Shown here piece after piece: positions 34,132-43,678 of a stretch of 64,000 nt of DNA. Where the stretch lies: positions 13,346,430 to 13,410,429 of the forward strand of contig OZ038383.1 in NCBI GenBank assembly GCA_964036045.1, read 5' to 3'. Source of the DNA: Eutreptiella sp. 'Long Island Sound 2002'. Taxonomy: Eukaryota > Euglenozoa > Euglenophyceae > Eutreptiales > Eutreptiaceae. The notes under the pieces were generated by a model. That model did not search any database. It was not told the DNA's origin and worked only from the letters and a program-made list of their open reading frames with translations. A program made the position numbers and the translations under genes. Positions within the stretch are counted from its first letter, which is position 1. Every line of letters begins with the position of its first letter.

Positions 34132-34970
34132 CCGCAACCAACCACCACAGGCAGCTGCCAACCGCCACCAGGAGGCAACACAGCAGTCAGCTTCATGCAC
34201 TGACCGCCGGACGCTTGCTTTGCCAAACAATATTCGATTGATTCTGAGGCGATCCGATTACCGGACTGAAGCTGTTGGAGTGCTCATATTTCGTTCGATT
34301 CACGTTGTATGGAGCACAGGAATGCCATGGCCTCATCCTGGCTATGCCACCTACCATCCGTCATGTGCTTTTGTCCTGGTGGGGTCAAGTGGTGCTGTCA
34401 GGGTTCACTGCTGCCACCATCCATGAACAGGATCGCCAACAAATCTGTTTTTGCCTCAATTCAGCGGTGGCCTGCTGTGAGCCCCGGTCTTACTGCACTA
34501 TCTTTCCGAATGCAAAACAGCGCTCATTCGGTAATCATGCACAATGGTACGATATGTCAGAGTGTCGTACGAGGTGTCAGGTGATACGACCCATCGTGCA
34601 TGAGGGGTACTCAGGCTCAGACCCTGACACCAACAACCCCCCTCACCTTTTGGGCCCTGTGGGGGATGGGGGTCCGGGGGGCAGGGGGGTCCTGGGGGGG
34701 CCGCCAGGCTGGGGCCACGGCCCAACATACATATCCCAAAATGATCCCCTTGTCGCACTGATCATTTTGAACAGTCGTATGTGGGAGTTTTGAAAAAAGA
34801 ATTTACCCCTTGGGGGTTCTGGTCTCAGCAGCCAGTTTGGGGCTGGATGGGGGAGGTCAGGTGTCAGAAAAGTTTACATGGTTTGCATACATATTTGGAT
34901 TCCCCATAAAATCATAAGCATTTTGAGATTACACACAGGGAGTTGAAACGAAATTTTTACCCCACACCTA
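34132..34970. other. Gap between the two minus-strand genes
   Basis: Likely contains 5' exons of the CCAR1-like gene, but none could be recognised. G-rich runs occur near 34660-34710. The plus-strand ORF 34275-34793 lacks a recognisable domain. Confidence 0.35.
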
Positions 34971-35018
34971 AAAATAGGGCAGTAGGAGGGAAATGAGCGA
35001 AATGCTAGTGTGAGGCAA
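34971..35018 (+). repeat. ~45-bp duplicated segment, copy 2
   Basis: Second copy of the 34085-34131 segment. It overlaps the stop codon of the phosphatase gene, so that gene's last few residues may come from repeat sequence. Confidence 0.75.
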
Positions 35019-38000
35019 AAACAGACTTGTACTGAACTTGGGCAACGTGCTTCTGGATGTCGTTTGCTGCCGTGCATTCCCTGAGGTATGTGATCAGATG
35101 CAGCAGCTCGGAATCCTTGTTGTACTCATCACTGTTTTTGCACTTGGTGGCGTCGTAAGCGTCGGGGTGGATGGCATTCTGTGGGTGCCGTGATGCCTTT
35201 CTTGGGTCGTCATCCACGAGCAGCGTGTTCTTCGGATTCCAACCGATCCCCAGATTCCTAACACAGGCAATCGGCATGGAGCCAGGCATGCGGGAAGATG
35301 GAATCTGCCGCCCATGGGGCTTTACCACTCGCCCCTGGATCGACGAAGCGGGGAATGGGCCCTTTGGAGAGGGGGAGGGGGGGTGTTGGCACGACGCCTG
35401 GGTGTGTTGTTGTCTTCTACAGCTTGCGGCCCCTATTGGCCGATCGCCATTCGCTGCCCTTCCCTTCCCTTTCCTTGAATGAAGGTCCACCAAGCTGCTG
35501 GTTTTTTTTTTATAGGGGGGGCAGACTTCCTTGTTCGAGGGGGTGGGGGTGGGGACGTTCAGGGTGGGTGGGTGGGTTGGGCCCCCCCAGCCCCCACCCT
35601 GCGGGTGCCGATTTTTTAGGTGCCGAAAATAATTTTTTTGGTGCAATCGTGAGAGCCACCGTGAAAAAAAAAAGATCACCAGCAAACAACAATTGCCACA
35701 CTGAATTCCCCAATGGGGGTTCCAAGCCTTTTTCGAAACTCTGTGAAGGCAAAAAGGCTGCAGCTTTAGCCATGGCATGCAATGGCATTTCTCCAAAGGG
35801 ATGTGAACGTGCGGCAGTGCCATGCATGCTGTCAAAGCTTTGTGGAAGGGCAGCTTCAGGCTTCGTCCACTGCAAGAACATACATGCCATAGCTGTAGTA
35901 TAGGGACCCAAAATGCAACAGGCAGACGGAGGTAACAATGGCAGAACAAAGAATGCAGTGCAGAGTACAAAGCAGGCAACGACATGGATCAATTGCGCCA
36001 AAGCGCCAAAGCAACAATTTGGCCCAATCTTGTAAGAAGGGGGTGGTGGTTTGGGACCCGCCCACACCACCCCCTTGGGGTGCTGAGTTGTCAAGATGAA
36101 CTCTTGAGTGGGGCGGGGAGGGGGGGTACAGCACACCAGCAGGCCCACCCCAAATTGCGCAAGCGACTTCTGGTCACGGAGCACCCTCTATTCCTGACCC
36201 CTCTGGCACAAGACCCGGATATGCGCCGCACCACCAATGCAATTGGTACCACTCTGGGACCCGTTACCAGCCCCCCCCCCCCCCTCCTCCGGGCCCTATG
36301 TGACACCTTCGCACATCAGATGTGGTGATGAGGGGCCCTGCCAAACCTCAGAGTCTTCGGAGTGACGGACGGGCAAGGCTCCTGTTAGTGCAGGCAGGGC
36401 CATGGACTTTGCAGGGGCAGTGATGCTGCAATCCTGAGCACCGGGACAACAGTCCCACTCTCACGCACACAACACTTCACCCCCCCCCCCCCGCCCCAAT
36501 GCTGCGAGTAGCAGAAACAATCCACTATCTGGGGGCATGCCTTCACAAAAAATCCCCAACAATGTGTTCCACTGGAATCATCCACCGTACCACACCTTTG
36601 ATGGTTCAGCCCCCCCCATAGTGGGCCAACCTGATCCCCTCCCTCTCAATCGGTCTTGGTGGTGGTAGTAGTGGGGGGGCAGGGGGGCGGCACTCAATGG
36701 TCTCCCAAGCACTTGGCGAAGTGGGCCCCACAAGGATCGCCCGCCGGAGGAGCAGGGCCCTCTGGCATGTGCTCTCAAAGGAACGCGCAGCACAACGTTG
36801 GGCCCAGACGAATGGGGAGGGGGCCTGTGGTTGGGGGGGGGGGGGGGATGAGACCAAACTAAAAAAAACAGACAAATGCAAACCAGAGGTAATGCACTCC
36901 ACAGAAAGGCATAAGTGCATCTTTATTGTCTATGCCAAACCTGGTTGAACCTCAAGACACACACTGTGTCTGAAACAGAAAAGGTTGGGGGGGGGGGGGT
37001 TGCAAGACCCCCCTCCCCCTCAAAAGCGGCTCTCGTGGCAGACCCTCAAAGTACTTCTGGGGGGGGCGGGGTTCGATGCTGGCCGGTGCAAGCTGGAGAA
37101 GATGGAACTCAGCCCAAAAAATCAGCCTCACCTCCCCAATGCCAGACATGGGGCGTCCATCTCCACCAACACCAACACTGCCCTCATCTGCTGTGTCTCA
37201 TCCACTCATCCAACAACAGTCGGTGAGGCCAACGGAAAAAGCAACCCCCATCCCCTGGGCAAGCGTCAAACACGTGTTTGGCAGTGGTTGGCAGGTGACC
37301 ACCATATTTTTGGCAGGTGGGCTCATTTGTGACCCACTTCCCACGTTGTAGTTCTGAGTGAGTCAACGATATGTTTGAGACATGCCCCTAGCAATGAAAT
37401 GGCGTGTGCCATCCAGAGATAATCCTGCAGATCGTGTCAAAAACTTGCATCTGTTCTCCGAGCGCTTGAAACATGTTCCCCCCAAACAGCTGTCCAGTGA
37501 CTCTTGGAAAAGGCCGTTTGCCCAGTTGAAACAATTTCCATATATCCCCCCCCCCCATCTACCGAGGCCGATTCCCCAATTGGGGAAAATTGTCCTCCGC
37601 GAAAACCCCGTCCCCAGTTCCTGGATTGGGGATTTTTGTCCTCTTGGGACAACCCCCATCCCCGGTTCCCGATCTTGAGTCCTTGTCTACCTAGCGATAT
37701 TTTCCTGCCGGTCGACCACCGCCATGCAGCCCTCGAGACCCGCGTCTGCCCCGCCCCTGACAGCCCCCGAGCCCGTCCCCCATAGGCCCATGCCCCAGGG
37801 CCCGCCGCAGCCGATCCAGGCCTTACAGACGCCAAGGGATGGTCTTGTCAACTCGCAGCCCGCGTCCTCTCGGCCGCCCAATCCCACACCGCTGTTGGTG
37901 CTCACGCCGTACCCGGGGGGCTGGTGCAGTTTGAGCTGCTGCTGCACGTTCTGGTATGTGAGCCCCTTCTGCTTGCCTCTGATATGGCAGCCTCTGATAT

Positions 38001-39833
38001 GGCAGCTGCACTGCATCCTCAACAGCCTCCCGCCGGCAAACCAATCCCTGGCCCTTTTTAGAGAAGTCCGCAGAAACTTGCTTGCTTGCGACACCAAAGC
38101 GGAACGCGCGCGTGCCCGTAAAATGCAGAGGGTGCGTGCCCCCACGTCCAATGGCGTAGGGGCGTAGGAGCGTAGGGGTGGGCTGACATTAGAAGAGAGG
38201 GGGCTAAAAAAAACAGACAAATGCAAACCAGAGGTAATGCACTCCACGTCACATTAGAAGAGAGGGAGGGGGGGGGGGTCTGGGACCCAAAAATGTGTGA
38301 CTCAAAAATGGCCCGATCAGATTTTCCCGATGGTAAATTTCACTTTTCCCACGATGGTCACTTTGGTCTTGGGGGGGGGGGGGTCTCTCCTATTGTTGTC
38401 GGAGCACGGGTGCAGGTTGAGAATGAGGGAAAGCAGTACGACTGGCCCACATCATAGATTGCAGGGTGCTGCGGCAAGCGGAGGCAAAGGTGGAGAAAAT
38501 ACCAGATGTGTGACAGGTCCTTGATGCCCAACGGATACTTCATCTCCGGGATTTTGACCAAATCACAGGCCTCCCTCCCGAGGATGCTCACCTGAGGACA
38601 CGTGACAACAAGGACAGGGGGGCTACAATGACCATGCACACTGCAAACAATCAATATTGTGGTGATTCAGAGATACACATGTCGACATGCTGATGCCCCT
38701 CAATAAGCTTTGGAGCCAGGCGGGTGAGCAGTATGTGCAGTGGATGCTCGCACAAACATACGAAAAGATCGGGTTTGAAATACTTCTGAGCCACGGCTTG
38801 CACGTTTGCAGTCATCGCACTCGACCAAATCATGGGCAAGTAGTGCCCTCTGTTTTCCTATAGGAGAAGATTCCCAATCATTCAAATACGGGAGTCCCCA
38901 CGCCTCAAGCTACACAAGCGCTCGTTGGTAACTGAAATTTTAATTGTAAAATTGCCTTTCAGAAATTGCTTTTGTTCGCTTGCACATGGGAAATTGTGCT
39001 TGCTTATCGGTTTTTTCCCTCAAATGTGTTACATTTTGTCTGCGTAGGTCCCGAGAATGCAGCACAAAAGTTGCTGGTGTTCGACCTGGACGGCATCCTC
39101 TGCGACCGCAGCCTGAAGAAAAAGGCCCATCGGCTGTTGAAGACCTACCGAGATTTTGACGAGCACCCCTTTGTGGCGCGGAGCAGGCCTTATCTTGCCG
39201 CGTTGGTGAAGTTTTTGAAGGTGTCTCAAAACTGTGGGTTTCCCCATGCAATGCTGCCCCTTTTTGCATGCCTTGTGACCTTTTGTGAGGTAGACCAATG
39301 GTTTTTCATTTGGCGTTCGGGTGGTCGGTTTACGCACACCTCAAAGTAAATTTTGCCCGCCCCATGAGAGGGGCGAAGCACATGATCCGGGGAAATTGTC
39401 CTCACCCCCGGGTGTTGCGGGATTCTCCTATCCATGTGGTATTCTCCTATCCAAGGGAAGCAAACGAAAAAGTCAATCGTGCCACAAATTCTCGAATTTT
39501 GTTCAAGATCACGGTATTTTTTGCCGCCAAATATCATTTGAGCTGATGGATAATTGAATAAATATTTGAAGCGTGCATTGGAGTGTGTAAAAAGGTCAAA
39601 GGTCACAAGGCATGCAAAAAGGGGCAGCATTGCATGGGGAAACCCACAGTTTTGAGACACCTTCAAAAACTTCACCAACGCGGCAAGATAAGGCCTGCTC
39701 CGCGCCACAAAGGGGTGCTCGGCAAAATCTCGGTAGGTCTTCAACAGCCGATGGGCCTTTTTCTTCAGGCTGCGGTCGCAGAGGATGCCGTCCAGGTCGA
39801 ACACCAGCAACTTTTGTGCTGCATTCTCGGGAC
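35005..39833 (-). CDS. FCP1/NLI-interacting-factor-like HAD phosphatase, exons 1-4 seen
   Basis: Exons are E1 39833-39661, E2 38857-38762, E3 38591-38503 and E4 35257-35005. Splice phases fit: E1 ends on a full codon, E2 and E3 follow, and the last two bases of E3 plus the first of E4 rebuild a Trp in KDLSHIW. E1 has the HAD motif I, LVFDLDGILCD (DxDG). E2 has MIWSSAMTANVQAVAQ, the FCP1 motif II region. E3 has YPLGIKDLSHIW, where the motif III lysine is expected. E4 has NTLLVDDDPRKASRHPQNAI, the acidic motif IV. The HAD core is thus complete over about 202 codons. E1 needs an upstream exon because it starts mid-codon after an AG. E1 lies in the right arm of a palindrome, with E2 and E3 in the left arm. 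FCP1-type enzymes dephosphorylate Ser/Thr on RNA polymerase II tails or other targets. The substrate here is unknown. Confidence 0.85.
35680..35869 (-). CDS. Putative extra exon inside the phosphatase E3-E4 intron
   Basis: Bounded by TTCTTGCAG on the acceptor side and G/GTGATC on the donor side. One frame reads PLHAMAKAAAFLPSQSFEKG with balanced codon use. Its phase does not fit between E3 and E4 without breaking the restored Trp. It would therefore be an alternative exon or belong to another transcript. No domain was recognised. Confidence 0.3.
35870..37075. other. Intronic/intergenic DNA with C and G homopolymers
   Basis: Several runs of 10 or more C or G (36273-36287, 36480-36493, 36833-36848, 36987-36999). 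The 36861-36901 block around ACAAATGCAAACCAGAGG recurs at 38209-38248, so a short dispersed repeat is present. No supported gene. Confidence 0.5.
37076..37294 (+). CDS. Pro/Ser/Thr-rich exon-like ORF
   Basis: A plus-strand frame including MGRPSPPTPTLPSSAVSHPL and ending HVFGSGWQ at a good donor (CAG/GTGACC). Low-complexity, with no recognised domain. It lies on the opposite strand to the phosphatase, inside one of its introns. Confidence 0.3.
37724..37953 (+). CDS. Pro-rich first-exon candidate
   Basis: Starts with ATG in a favourable context (GCCATGC) and reads MQPSRPASAPPLTAPEPVPH. It ends at a strong donor (TTCTG/GTATGTGAG). It cannot be the first exon of the mirror-image phosphatase copy downstream, because the phases do not match. 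On the minus strand the same stretch is also open after a CAG acceptor, so the strand is uncertain. Confidence 0.35.
38357..39283 (+). repeat. Left arm of a ~927-bp near-perfect inverted repeat
   Basis: Pairs with 39598-40523 with only a few differences. One is an A/C change giving Asp versus Ala in E1 (RDFDEHP versus RDFAEHP); others are near 38364 and in the G-run length near 38371. It contains E3 and E2 on the minus strand and E1 on the plus strand. Confidence 0.95.
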
Positions 39834-40378
39834 CTACGCAGACAAAATGTAACACATTTGAGGGAAAAAACCGATAAGCAAGCACAATTTCCCATGTGCA
39901 AGCGAACAAAAGCAATTTCTGAAAGGCAATTTTACAATTAAAATTTCAGTTACCAACGAGCGCTTGTGTAGCTTGAGGCGTGGGGACTCCCGTATTTGAA
40001 TGATTGGGAATCTTCTCCTATAGGAAAACAGAGGGCACTACTTGCCCATGATTTGGTCGAGTGCGATGACTGCAAACGTGCAAGCCGTGGCTCAGAAGTA
40101 TTTCAAACCCGATCTTTTCGTATGTTTGTGCGAGCATCCACTGCACATACTGCTCACCCGCCTGGCTCCAAAGCTTATTGAGGGGCATCAGCATGTCGAC
40201 ATGTGTATCTCTGAATCACCACAATATTGATTGTTTGCAGTGTGCATGGTCATTGTAGCCCCCCTGTCCTTGTTGTCACGTGTCCTCAGGTGAGCATCCT
40301 CGGGAGGGAGGCCTGTGATTTGGTCAAAATCCCGGAGATGAAGTATCCGTTGGGCATCAAGGACCTGTCACACATCTG
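39048..40378 (+). pseudogene. Mirror copy of phosphatase exons E1-E3 on the plus strand
   Basis: The plus strand reads E1 at 39048-39220, E2 at 40024-40119 and E3 at 40290-40378, with the same AG acceptors, GT donors and phases as the minus-strand gene. No E4 was found downstream on the plus strand, where the CSN7-like gene lies antisense. A full HAD domain cannot be completed, so I call it a pseudogene or antisense transcript source. If expressed, its RNA would be complementary to the phosphatase pre-mRNA and each RNA could fold on itself over the arms. Confidence 0.7.
39284..39597. other. 314-bp loop between the palindrome arms
   Basis: Unique sequence not shared by the arms. It is open on the minus strand as a read-through of E1, but lies in the intron of both mirror gene models. 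It includes the near-repeat GATTCTCCTATCCA / TATTCTCCTATCCA. Confidence 0.8.
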
Positions 40379-40523
40379 GTATTTTCTCCACCTTTGCCTC
40401 CGCTTGCCGCAGCACCCTGCAATCTATGATGTGGGCCAGTCGTACTGCTTTCCCTCATTCTCAACCTGCACCCGTGCTCCGACAACAATAGGAGAGACCC
40501 CCCCCCCCCAAGATCAAAGTGAC
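39598..40523 (-). repeat. Right arm of the inverted repeat
   Basis: Reverse complement of 38357-39283. It holds E1 on the minus strand and E2 and E3 on the plus strand. Coordinates in the two arms sum to about 78881. Confidence 0.95.
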
Positions 40524-40601
40524 ACAAAAGCCACAGAGCAGGACTAGCTGCTGCAGCGAAACCTTGTGCACCATCAGGGGGACTGAGACTCTCAGGCACA
40601 C

Positions 40602-41981
40602 CTTGCAAACCTCGCAGAACCGTGAGCCTCTGCAGTTTGATTTTTTCCGCTACACCCAGCTTCGGGAGATCGTTCTTCTCTGAAGAAGCAATACGAGTAG
40701 GATTCTGCAAGAAGCATTTCAACGCAATCGTCCTTCTTACACACCAATGTTTTCGCCATACATCCATCGGACATCGATAGCAGCATGGCGTCTTGCGACA
40801 GCGAACCTTGGTCAACTAGGCCACCTCAAAACAACACACGTTCCACCCGTTGAACGAATGCCACCCTGTGACCCAAGGCTTCCTAAACCAAATGGAGGCA
40901 TCATTGAATCAAAGTTACTAAATTACACTAAAATCGTTCAGATGGCCTTATCCCATTCTTGGACAAGGGGCAGAAAGGCATTTTGTCTTTGGAAGGCACG
41001 CTCTTCATAAGAACGGCGACCCGCGGCAAAGAGCCGTGTAGGGATCGAGGAAGAGGTGCAATCTGTTGTGCTTGCCCTTTTGTGAGCATAAGTAATTCGA
41101 AGGGTAGGATTTCGAGTGCACAACTGCAATAATACTAGACCCGCGGCGATCAAGCACTGAGAGGATCGCGACACTCCCTTGGGCCCAATGCATCATATGT
41201 GCGTGCTTCAAGAGCCTTGTCCTGCTTTTGGAGGAAAGTGGTGCCATGAGCGCTGGTCACGTTCCACCATGGCTGCGATCCTTCCCTTGGGTGGCGCCAT
41301 CTAGGACCCGCAAAATCGCAGCCTCCCATGGTCATGAAGAGTGTCAAGACATGTACCGCTCCGTCGTATTGAGTAAATGAAGCACTTGGTGGATTATAAG
41401 GCAGGCGCCATATTGCGTGTTTGCTTTTCGTTCAAGTGCTACTTCCCACTTTCCCGAGGAGAAAATTAATGCGGGTTACGTTGCGAAGACATCTCCCACG
41501 GAAGAAATCCTCCGTGCCCACGCACAACAGATGACTTGCAAAGTTTGGGTATTGTGGAGCGGCACCATACCGTTATAGTCGCGCAAAGTACCGTGCGCAA
41601 AAATCCATAAGAGATCGTACCACTTCTTGTGTTCACAAAAATAAGGCTTCGTCGACAACTAATAGAAAAGATGGATAAATGTCGGCATCCGTCCTCAAAA
41701 AATTTTGGACACGAACGGCGCATCTGGAAACAATTGTGTGGTAACCCATACGATGAGAGCCCGTTCGTGACGCCAACATAACGAAGCCCACACACCCACC
41801 GGCACGTAGCCCCATGACCTGGGACGTGGGACGCAGGACCCTCACGTACCTCAATGACGCTGTTCAAATCTAGCAACTTGCCGAAGACGAGAAAACCTGG
41901 TGCTTGAAGTGCTTGTTTAATTATGTGTACTACACCGGCACCACAGGCCGTCGAAGCCGCGGTAACAAGTTGTTCGGCCAT
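40602..41981 (-). CDS. COP9 signalosome subunit 7-like, first three exons
   Basis: Exon 1, 41981-41850, starts MAEQLVTAASTACGAGVVHI and includes QALQAPGFLVFGKLLDLNSV. This fits the CSN7 N-terminus, where a (V/F)FGELLD block is typical. Exon 2, 41625-41571, reads KWYDLLWIFAHGTLRDYN, matching the 'LF-YGTY-DY' helix. Exon 3, 40679-40602, reads NDLPKLGVAEKIKLQRLTVL, matching the 'LP-L...KL--LT' helix. Junctions are GT-AG and in phase. Together they give 88 residues of a protein usually over 200 long. The rest of the PCI domain was not found, and the next sequence downstream is the palindrome. CSN7 is a structural subunit of the complex that removes NEDD8 from cullins. This copy is either truncated, continued by a distant exon, or fused to the phosphatase. 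Confidence 0.75.
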
Positions 41982-42444
41982 GGGAGCTGTAAAGTATTGC
42001 AGTGCAACATAACATGAGAACTGGTCATTTCGATCTTGAGTCCGATGGTTTACGTTGTCTTCCGCGATCGTGGTATTCGCATAGTAGCAGCTTGCACTTT
42101 GAGATTGGGGTCGAACAAAAAGGCACACACTTTTTCAGGGTGTGCGGTCCCTGCCGACTGCACTTGGACCCGCACACCAGTATCCGCAACATCTGCTCAG
42201 CAGTCACCCCCAAAACCGGACAGTGACCCCCGTGGGTGACCAAGGTTACCACCGAAATCTGGTCACACTGAATATGTCTTGCAGACTTTTGTCGATATTT
42301 TCTGCCTTAAAACCAAAGGACCAAAAAATTGAATGCTTAAATTTTTCCCTCAGCATCAAATGCAAAGGTACTTTGGGGCTTCCTCTCAGTGTCCTTTCGG
42401 ATGAAACTATTGAATCAATTATTATTGTATTGATCTGAAGCTCA

Positions 42445-42678
42445 ATGCATCCGACGAAGTTGCTCCAACGTGTTAAAAGAACAAGGACAACATTTTCGTC
42501 TCCAGTGGAGGAAAGCACCATCTTGTCGCGGATTGCAGAAGTGATGGAAATGGAAATGGTGAAAGTGGTCACCGCTCACTCAGCATACACTGCAGCAGCA
42601 GCTCTAGCCAACAAACAAGGCAACCAAGTAGCCTTCCGCTTGGGCTACCAAAGGCAGACACAGCATACAGTCAAATAG
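42445..42678 (+). CDS. Exon-like ORF, unrecognised
   Basis: Plus-strand frame MHPTKLLQRVKRTRTTFSSP followed by an amphipathic stretch (RIAEVMEMEMVKVV) and an Ala-rich end. No domain recognised. It lies upstream of the CSN7-like gene on the opposite strand. Confidence 0.3.
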   Translation: MHPTKLLQRVKRTRTTFSSPVEESTILSRIAEVMEMEMVKVVTAHSAYTAAAALANKQGNQVAFRLGYQRQTQHTVK

Positions 42679-42710
42679 GGAGAAATAGGCTTAGATGTTG
42701 GAGATGGGAG

Positions 42711-43237
42711 AACCTACAACCCGTGAGCACCCGTAGGCCCTCACATGGCTATGACTCTCGAGCCATCCCTTCAACCCGAGCACTGTTCTACCCTACACAG
42801 ATGACCAGACATACAAACAGTCAAAAATCGGAAAATTGTTAAAATCGTTATATCGTGCACGACGAAACGCACAAGGATGTAGCCCTTAATTCAGGGCTAT
42901 TAGAAAAGGTATAACACCGCGTATTCGTTCAACTATAATGTCAGTACTCTGAGCAAAAAATGTGGCAAAATGCCAGTCGTCCACAGCCGGTCTCGAACCC
43001 GTGTTCTGCATACCCCGCTGCATTCGGCGTCCACGATGTTATCCACTGGAGTACAGACGCTGGCCCGACGGCTGTGCATTCCGCGGCAATATGACTTAAT
43101 ATGTGCACGTCCAAAGCGCCTGTGGTTTACTTGTCTGCAGTACTTCGCCGGAGATGTGTGTCATCAGGACTTTCCTGGAATTTTGTGTCATCAGGAATTT
43201 TTTCCACGACGATTTGTGTCAATAGAGTGGCAGCCTA
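42711..43237 (+). repeat. ~530-bp dispersed repeat, copy 1 (interrupted by the pogo-like element)
   Basis: Matches 47026-47546 in direct orientation at high identity. It contains a minus-strand tRNA-like module, with B-box-type GGGTTCGAGACC complement near 42993 and an A-box-like CTCCAGTGGATAACATC. Divergence between copies concentrates in the anticodon-like centre of that module. Its last bases continue at 46942 after the transposon. Confidence 0.85.
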
Positions 43238-43678
43238 GGGTGATTTGCCGAACTCCGAGCATTTTCCGCCCGTGGGTCACAGTCGCGTCGATTTCTCAAT
43301 ATTTTTTGGGGATCTGCTGGATTTTTCTGGATAGATCTACAGATTGAGAGCCAGGCTCTCGATTGATGTAAAAAGATCCAGGATTGGTGCTAAAAATCGG
43401 CAGATCTGCCGCTGGGAACACAGCGCTCTCAGAAAGTGCGCTAAAGGCGGGACTTGCCAAATGGCGAGCATATTCGATGCGGGTCACAGTCACGGCTCGT
43501 TTGCACGCTACATAGCACCAAATCTTATAAATTGTGGTTCTACGGGTACCTACGGACCCAGGCTAGGTAGGAGGGACGGATCCAGGGGTTTTTTCTGGTT
43601 GGGCCCTTTTTTTTTCTTCGGCACTGACGGTACCTCCTGCTTTTCACTACGGTTTTCTTGTTTTTCTCAACGGTGTCC

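Noticed and set aside
37724-39220. Pro-rich exon as the N-terminus of the plus-strand phosphatase copy
   Set aside because: The exon leaves two bases over while E1 needs one base, so the phases do not match.
38357-40523. Palindrome as a missed-adapter (fold-back) sequencing chimera
   Set aside because: A fold-back chimera would have almost no unique loop. Here the loop is 314 bp and arms carry differences. An assembly error is still possible, so long reads are listed as the test.
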